64,000 nucleotides of DNA from Nocardioides marinus (GTDB taxonomy: Bacteria > Pseudomonadota > Alphaproteobacteria > Rhodobacterales > Rhodobacteraceae): the NCBI GenBank assembly GCA_019801415.1, contig JAHVJD010000001.1:310001-374000 (forward strand), in the 5' to 3' direction. Positions 60,197-64,000 of this stretch are shown one piece after another. How positions within the stretch are numbered: position 1 is the stretch's first letter; each line of letters begins with the position of its first letter. The notes beneath the pieces are model-generated. The model ran no database searches, was not told where the DNA came from, and worked only from the letters and a program-made list of their open reading frames with translations. The position numbers were made by a program, and so were the translations under genes.

Positions 60197-61411
60197 ATGG
60201 AACCACTTGGCACGTTTGAGATCACCCTACGGATCCTTTACCAGCTGTCGCCGGTCTGGGTCACGCTGGTCATCCTGTTCATCTTCTCCATCGCCTTCAA
60301 GCGGCGACTGGGGCTCTATGGCAAGCTGTTCGACAGTCCGATTGGCATGATCGGCTTTGGCATGGTGATGTTCTGGGTTTTCACCGGCATCTACGGCGCC
60401 ATGGACATGATCGTGACCCATGATCCGCTGGCGCAGCTGTCCGGGATGAAAAACAAGGCCCCCGGCACCCCGCTGCGCAACCCGGAGGAAGGCAGCTACC
60501 CCTACTATCTGCTTGGCGGCGACAACCTTGCACGGGACGTGTTCAGCCGTCTGGTCAAAGGGGCCTGGGTGGTGGTGCAGATCGCGCCGCTGGCAACCCT
60601 GTTCGCCTTCATGGTTGGCATCACCCTTGGCCTGCCCGCGGGCTACTACGGCGGGCGACTGGATGTGTTCCTGTCCTTCCTCGCGAACCTGATCCTGGCC
60701 TTCCCGGTGATCCTGCTGTTCTACCTCCTGGTCACCCCGGAGATCGTTGCCACCGGCGTGCCGAACTACATGGCGATCGTGCTGTTCCTGTTCCCGATCG
60801 TCTTTGTCACCGTATTGCTGAACACGCGCTATTACACCCGCCCCAAGCTTCGCAATCCGCTGCTCGCCGGGGTGCTGGTGATCGCCTTCTGGCTCTACCT
60901 GCAAACGGTCTCCAATGGCGGCTACCTGGTGAACACGCCGACCTTTTCCCTTTGGGGCTTGCCCCGCGTGCTGGATTTCTTTGACATTCCCGGCGGCATC
61001 CTGGTGGTGTTTGTCTCGGTCGTCTTCGTCAACTCGCCCACCGTGTTCCGCATCGTGCGCGGGCTGACGATGGACATCAAGACGCGCGACTATGTCGCCG
61101 CCGCCCAGACCCGTGGCGAGGGACCGTGGTACATCATGCTGTGGGAGATCCTGCCCAATGCCCGTGGGCCGCTGATCGTCGATTTCTGCCTGCGCATCGG
61201 CTATACAACCATTCTGCTGGGCACCTTGGGCTTCTTTGGGCTGGGACTGCCGCCGGAAAGCCCTGACTGGGGCTCGACGATCAACGACGGGCGCAAGCTG
61301 CTGTCGGTCTACCTGCACCCCGCCCTTGCGCCGGCCTTTGCGCTGCTGACGCTGGTGCTGGGGCTGAACCTGCTGGCCGACGGGTTGCGCGAAGAAAGCC
61401 TGAAAGACTGA
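60197..61411 (+). CDS. ABC transporter permease (DppC type)
   Basis: Second membrane subunit, 404 aa, longer than usual DppC proteins (about 300). Extra helices appear between the core segments (NYMAIVLFLFPIVFVTVLLN and AGVLVIAFWLYLQTVSNGGY). The EAA loop is DYVAAAQTRGEGPWYIMLWE, and the C-terminal helices include LGTLGFFGLGLPPESPDWG. GGGAGG precedes the ATG. Confidence 0.92.
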   Translation: MEPLGTFEITLRILYQLSPVWVTLVILFIFSIAFKRRLGLYGKLFDSPIGMIGFGMVMFWVFTGIYGAMDMIVTHDPLAQLSGMKNKAPGTPLRNPEEGSYPYYLLGGDNLARDVFSRLVKGAWVVVQIAPLATLFAFMVGITLGLPAGYYGGRLDVFLSFLANLILAFPVILLFYLLVTPEIVATGVPNYMAIVLFLFPIVFVTVLLNTRYYTRPKLRNPLLAGVLVIAFWLYLQTVSNGGYLVNTPTFSLWGLPRVLDFFDIPGGILVVFVSVVFVNSPTVFRIVRGLTMDIKTRDYVAAAQTRGEGPWYIMLWEILPNARGPLIVDFCLRIGYTTILLGTLGFFGLGLPPESPDWGSTINDGRKLLSVYLHPALAPAFALLTLVLGLNLLADGLREESLKD

Positions 61412-61507
61412 TCCGTACCGACGGGACCGGGGGCGTGCCCTCCGGCCCCTCGGCGACTTGGGGCAAACGGAAAGACAGGTTTCCAGCTCCGACAGGGAGA
61501 ATTGAAC

Positions 61508-63598
61508 ATGAGCAAACTGGCGGACTACGACGGCCCGATCCTTGAAATCGACAAACTGTCGATCTCGTTCTTTACCCGACTGCGCGAGATCCCGGCGGTA
61601 ATGGACTTTTCGGTCACTGTTCAGCCGGGCGAAGCGGTCGGCCTGGTCGGGGAATCCGGCTGCGGCAAATCCACCGTGGCGCTGGGCGTGATGCAGGACC
61701 TCGGCAAGAACGGCCGGGTGGTCAGCGGCAGCATCCGCTTCAAGGGACGCGACCTGGCCGAGATGACAGCCGAAGAGCTGCGCGACATCCGCGGCAACGA
61801 GATCGCGATGATCTACCAGGAGCCGATGGCCAGCCTGAACCCGGCGATGAAGATCGGCAAGCAGTTGATGGAAGTGCCGATGATCCACGAGGGCGTCGGC
61901 CAGAAGGAAGCCTATGCCCGCGCCTTGGAGGTGGTGACCGACGTCCGCCTGCCCGACCCCGAGCGGATGCTGAACTCCTATCCCCACCAGCTGTCGGGCG
62001 GCCAGCAGCAGCGCATCGTCATTGCGATGGCGCTCATGTCGAAGCCCTCGCTGCTGATCCTGGACGAGCCGACGACCGCGCTTGACGTGACGGTCGAGGC
62101 CGCGGTGGTGGATCTGGTCAAGGATCTCGGCAAGAAATACGGCACCTCGATGCTGTTCATCTCGCACAACCTCGGCCTGGTTCTGGAAACCTGCGACCGC
62201 CTTTGCGTGATGTACTCCGGCGAAGCGGTCGAGCGCGGCTCGATCCATGACGTCTTCGACGAGATGCAGCACCCCTATACCCAGGCACTGTTCCGCTCGA
62301 TCCCGCTGCCCGGAGCCGACAAGAACGCCCGTCCCCTGGTGGCAATCCCCGGCAACTTCCCCTTGCCGCATGAACGCCCGCCGGGCTGCAACTTTGGGCC
62401 GCGTTGCGACTACTTCGAGGCCGGGCGCTGCGACGTGGATCAGGTCATTCCGATGCGACCGGTGCCGGGGAACGACCGCCACGAGACCCGGTGTCTCCGG
62501 TTCGAGGAGATCGACTGGAACGCCCCGCTGACCCTTGCCGAGCAGAAGGAGAAATCCGCCCCCGGCAAGGTCGTGCTGAAAATGGACAACCTCAAGAAAT
62601 ACTACGAGGTTGCCGCCAACGCGCTGTTTGGCGGCGGCGAAAAGAAGGTCGTGAAGGCGAACGAAACGCTCAGCTTCGAGGCCCGCGAATCCGAAACCCT
62701 TGCCATCGTCGGCGAATCCGGTTGTGGCAAATCCACCTTCGCCAAGGTGCTGATGGGGCTGGAAACCGCGACCGAGGGGGAAATTCTGCTGGATGGCCGC
62801 AATATCGAGCAGACCCCGATCGAAGCCCGCGACACCCGCACCATTTCAGACGTGCAGATGGTGTTCCAGAATCCCTTCGACACGCTGAACCCCTCGATGA
62901 CGGTGGGACGTCAGATCATGCGGGCTCTGGAAATCTTTCAGGTCGGCAATTCCGAGGCAGAGCGACGTCAGAAGATGCTGGAACTCCTCGACCTGGTGAA
63001 ACTGCCCCGCGCCTTCGCAAACCGCATGCCCCGGCAGTTGTCGGGCGGTCAGAAGCAGCGTGTCGGCATTGCCCGCGCCTTTGCGGGCGGCGCACGGATC
63101 GTGGTGGCGGATGAACCGGTCTCGGCGCTGGATGTGTCGGTGCAGGCCGCCGTGACCGATCTGTTGATGGAGATCCAGCGGAAGGAGAAGACCACGTTGC
63201 TGTTCATTTCGCATGACCTCAGCATCGTGCGCTATCTCAGCGATCGCGTCATGGTCATGTATCTCGGGCATGTGGTGGAACTGGGCGACACCGAACAGGT
63301 CTTCTCGCCGCCCTACCACCCCTACACCGAGGCGCTGCTGTCCGCCGTGCCGATCGCCGACACCTCGGTCGAGAAGGAGCACATCGTTCTGGAAGGCGAC
63401 ATTCCCTCGGCGATGGATCCGCCGCCGGGCTGCCCGTTCCAGACGCGCTGCCGCTGGAAGTCCGAAGTGCCCGGCAATCTGTGCGAGCGGGAGGTGCCAC
63501 CGCAACGCCAGCTGGGCAAAGGTCACCAGATCAAGTGCCATCTGGACGATGCAACGCTGGCACGGATGACACCAGTCATCAAAACCGCGGCCGAGTAA
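61508..63598 (+). CDS. Fused dual ABC ATPase (DppD-DppF type)
   Basis: A 696-aa protein with two complete nucleotide-binding domains. Domain 1: Walker A GESGCGKST at 48-56, signature LSGGQQQRI, Walker B LLILDEPTTALD. Domain 2: Walker A again GESGCGKST at about 402-410, signature LSGGQKQRV, Walker B IVVADEPVSALD. Each ends with the oligopeptide-transporter extension having Cys-rich PPGCNFGPRCDYF or PPGCPFQTRCRW. ATG 61508 is preferred to the TTG at 61502. It completes the operon. Confidence 0.94.
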   Translation: MSKLADYDGPILEIDKLSISFFTRLREIPAVMDFSVTVQPGEAVGLVGESGCGKSTVALGVMQDLGKNGRVVSGSIRFKGRDLAEMTAEELRDIRGNEIAMIYQEPMASLNPAMKIGKQLMEVPMIHEGVGQKEAYARALEVVTDVRLPDPERMLNSYPHQLSGGQQQRIVIAMALMSKPSLLILDEPTTALDVTVEAAVVDLVKDLGKKYGTSMLFISHNLGLVLETCDRLCVMYSGEAVERGSIHDVFDEMQHPYTQALFRSIPLPGADKNARPLVAIPGNFPLPHERPPGCNFGPRCDYFEAGRCDVDQVIPMRPVPGNDRHETRCLRFEEIDWNAPLTLAEQKEKSAPGKVVLKMDNLKKYYEVAANALFGGGEKKVVKANETLSFEARESETLAIVGESGCGKSTFAKVLMGLETATEGEILLDGRNIEQTPIEARDTRTISDVQMVFQNPFDTLNPSMTVGRQIMRALEIFQVGNSEAERRQKMLELLDLVKLPRAFANRMPRQLSGGQKQRVGIARAFAGGARIVVADEPVSALDVSVQAAVTDLLMEIQRKEKTTLLFISHDLSIVRYLSDRVMVMYLGHVVELGDTEQVFSPPYHPYTEALLSAVPIADTSVEKEHIVLEGDIPSAMDPPPGCPFQTRCRWKSEVPGNLCEREVPPQRQLGKGHQIKCHLDDATLARMTPVIKTAAE

Positions 63599-63618
63599 CC
63601 GAAACTCCGCCACGATCT

Positions 63619-63656
63619 GCCGGGCGCAGGTGACATGGATCGCACCCGCGCCCGGC
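63619..63656 (+). terminator. Large hairpin after the ABC operon
   Basis: Arms GCCGGGCGC and GCGCCCGGC with a further GGTG/CACC inner stem. No T-run follows, so it may protect the 3' end or slow polymerase for Rho rather than terminate alone. Confidence 0.5.
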
Positions 63657-63695
63657 GATAAGTGTTCGGCTGCAGCGAAAAGGCGGGCGGTCCGT

Positions 63696-64000
63696 TCAGC
63701 TCAGCAGCAGGACGACGATCATCAACAGGTTCATCGAGGCAAATTGCATCAACCGCGGCGTCTTCCTGCCCTGCCAGGCCGCCGCTATGGCCGCCGTCAC
63801 CGACAGTGCAAGCCCAGCCAGCGACAGGCCGCCGCCGATCATCCCGGCAAGCCCCGTTCCCGGCCCCCAAGGCGATCCCTCCAGCGTCATGCCTTTCAGC
63901 CCGACACCGATCAGCAGGCCGGTAATCGCCGCTGCGAGGCTCAACACGGCGCTGCGCGGCCGTCGTGGCAGGCGCGCGCCCAGCATGTTGTCGATCAGCG
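63696..64000 (-). CDS. Hypothetical membrane protein (5' end beyond window)
   Basis: At least 96 aa are visible from ATG 63986, and the frame stays open through the window edge (…LIDN before that Met), so the true start is probably further on. It has about three hydrophobic segments: SAVLSLAAAITGLLIGVGLK, GMIGGGLSLAGLALSVTAAI, and a last FASMNLLMIVVLLLS at the C-terminus. I do not recognise a family. It is convergent with the ABC operon, with the large hairpin between them. Confidence 0.62.
   Translation of the reverse strand, partial: LIDNMLGARLPRRPRSAVLSLAAAITGLLIGVGLKGMTLEGSPWGPGTGLAGMIGGGLSLAGLALSVTAAIAAAWQGRKTPRLMQFASMNLLMIVVLLLS

Noticed and set aside
60227-62482. A 751-codon open frame on the minus strand opposite the ABC permease and ATPase genes
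   Set aside because: It is antisense to genes with clear motifs, is rich in His, Arg, Gln and Asp as typical for antisense of high-GC genes, and shows no domain.

Overview
The window looks like the chromosome of an alphaproteobacterium of the family Rhodobacteraceae, most likely the roseobacter group. The evidence is the nifR3(dusB)-ntrB-ntrC order, ctrA next to sciP (DUF1153), DUF6456/DUF6477/DUF1127 proteins, the pyrH-frr-uppS-cdsA-dxr-rseP-bamA-ompH-fabZ-lpxA-lpxI-lpxB cluster, fused IspDF, TrmFO and high GC content. This assignment rests on recognised protein families and gene order, not on a database search. Almost all of the window is core genome. I see no insertion sequence, prophage, CRISPR array, rRNA or tRNA gene.

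Layout. 1-2670 (minus): nitrogen control and tRNA modification (dusB-ntrB-ntrC). 2855-4952 (plus): ispDF-pgpA-cinA, overlapping by ATGA. 5112-13631: mixed small transcription units (RatA-like, hpt, RcnB-like, lipA with an M20 hydrolase, peroxiredoxin, DUF6456/DUF6477, MttB-like). 13862-22385 (plus): guaA, a broken chimeric sulfotransferase-like gene, an EamA transporter, a FadL-like porin, a P-loop ATPase, metA, ppk2 and tetR. 22403-25718 (minus): acetyltransferase, rpsI-rplM and a MocR regulator, the last divergent from a DUF1127 gene. 26291-34319 (mostly plus): speDE, psd, trmFO, a methyltransferase-gluQ pair, hisI and a NifU-like protein. 34618-40534 (minus): a tiny membrane protein, recG-ligA, and the cell-cycle pair ctrA and sciP. 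40682-41827: mnmA. 41915-55050 (minus): an envelope and lipid cluster covering UMP kinase, ribosome recycling, undecaprenyl and CDP-diacylglycerol synthesis, MEP-pathway DXR, site-2 protease, BAM and lipid A synthesis. 55179-64000 (mostly plus): miaA, an AraC regulator, a complete peptide-type (family 5) ABC uptake operon, and the edge of a membrane protein gene.

How the genes work together. Two MEP-pathway enzymes (IspDF, DXR) feed UppS, whose lipid carrier supports envelope assembly. FabZ, LpxA, LpxI and LpxB make lipid A, and BamA with the OmpH/Skp-like chaperone inserts outer-membrane proteins. CtrA and SciP form the cell-cycle control pair, and CtrA-like boxes lie upstream of both. The most interesting material is small and regulatory: two unlisted membrane microproteins of about 40 residues, paired palindromic operators between mocR and the DUF1127 gene, an Irr-like box before the peroxiredoxin, a highly symmetric palindrome before the ABC operon, a branched RNA-like fold between pyrH and frr, and a sulfotransferase gene that appears to be a frameshifted fusion of two related genes. 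I found no convincing new multi-gene system.
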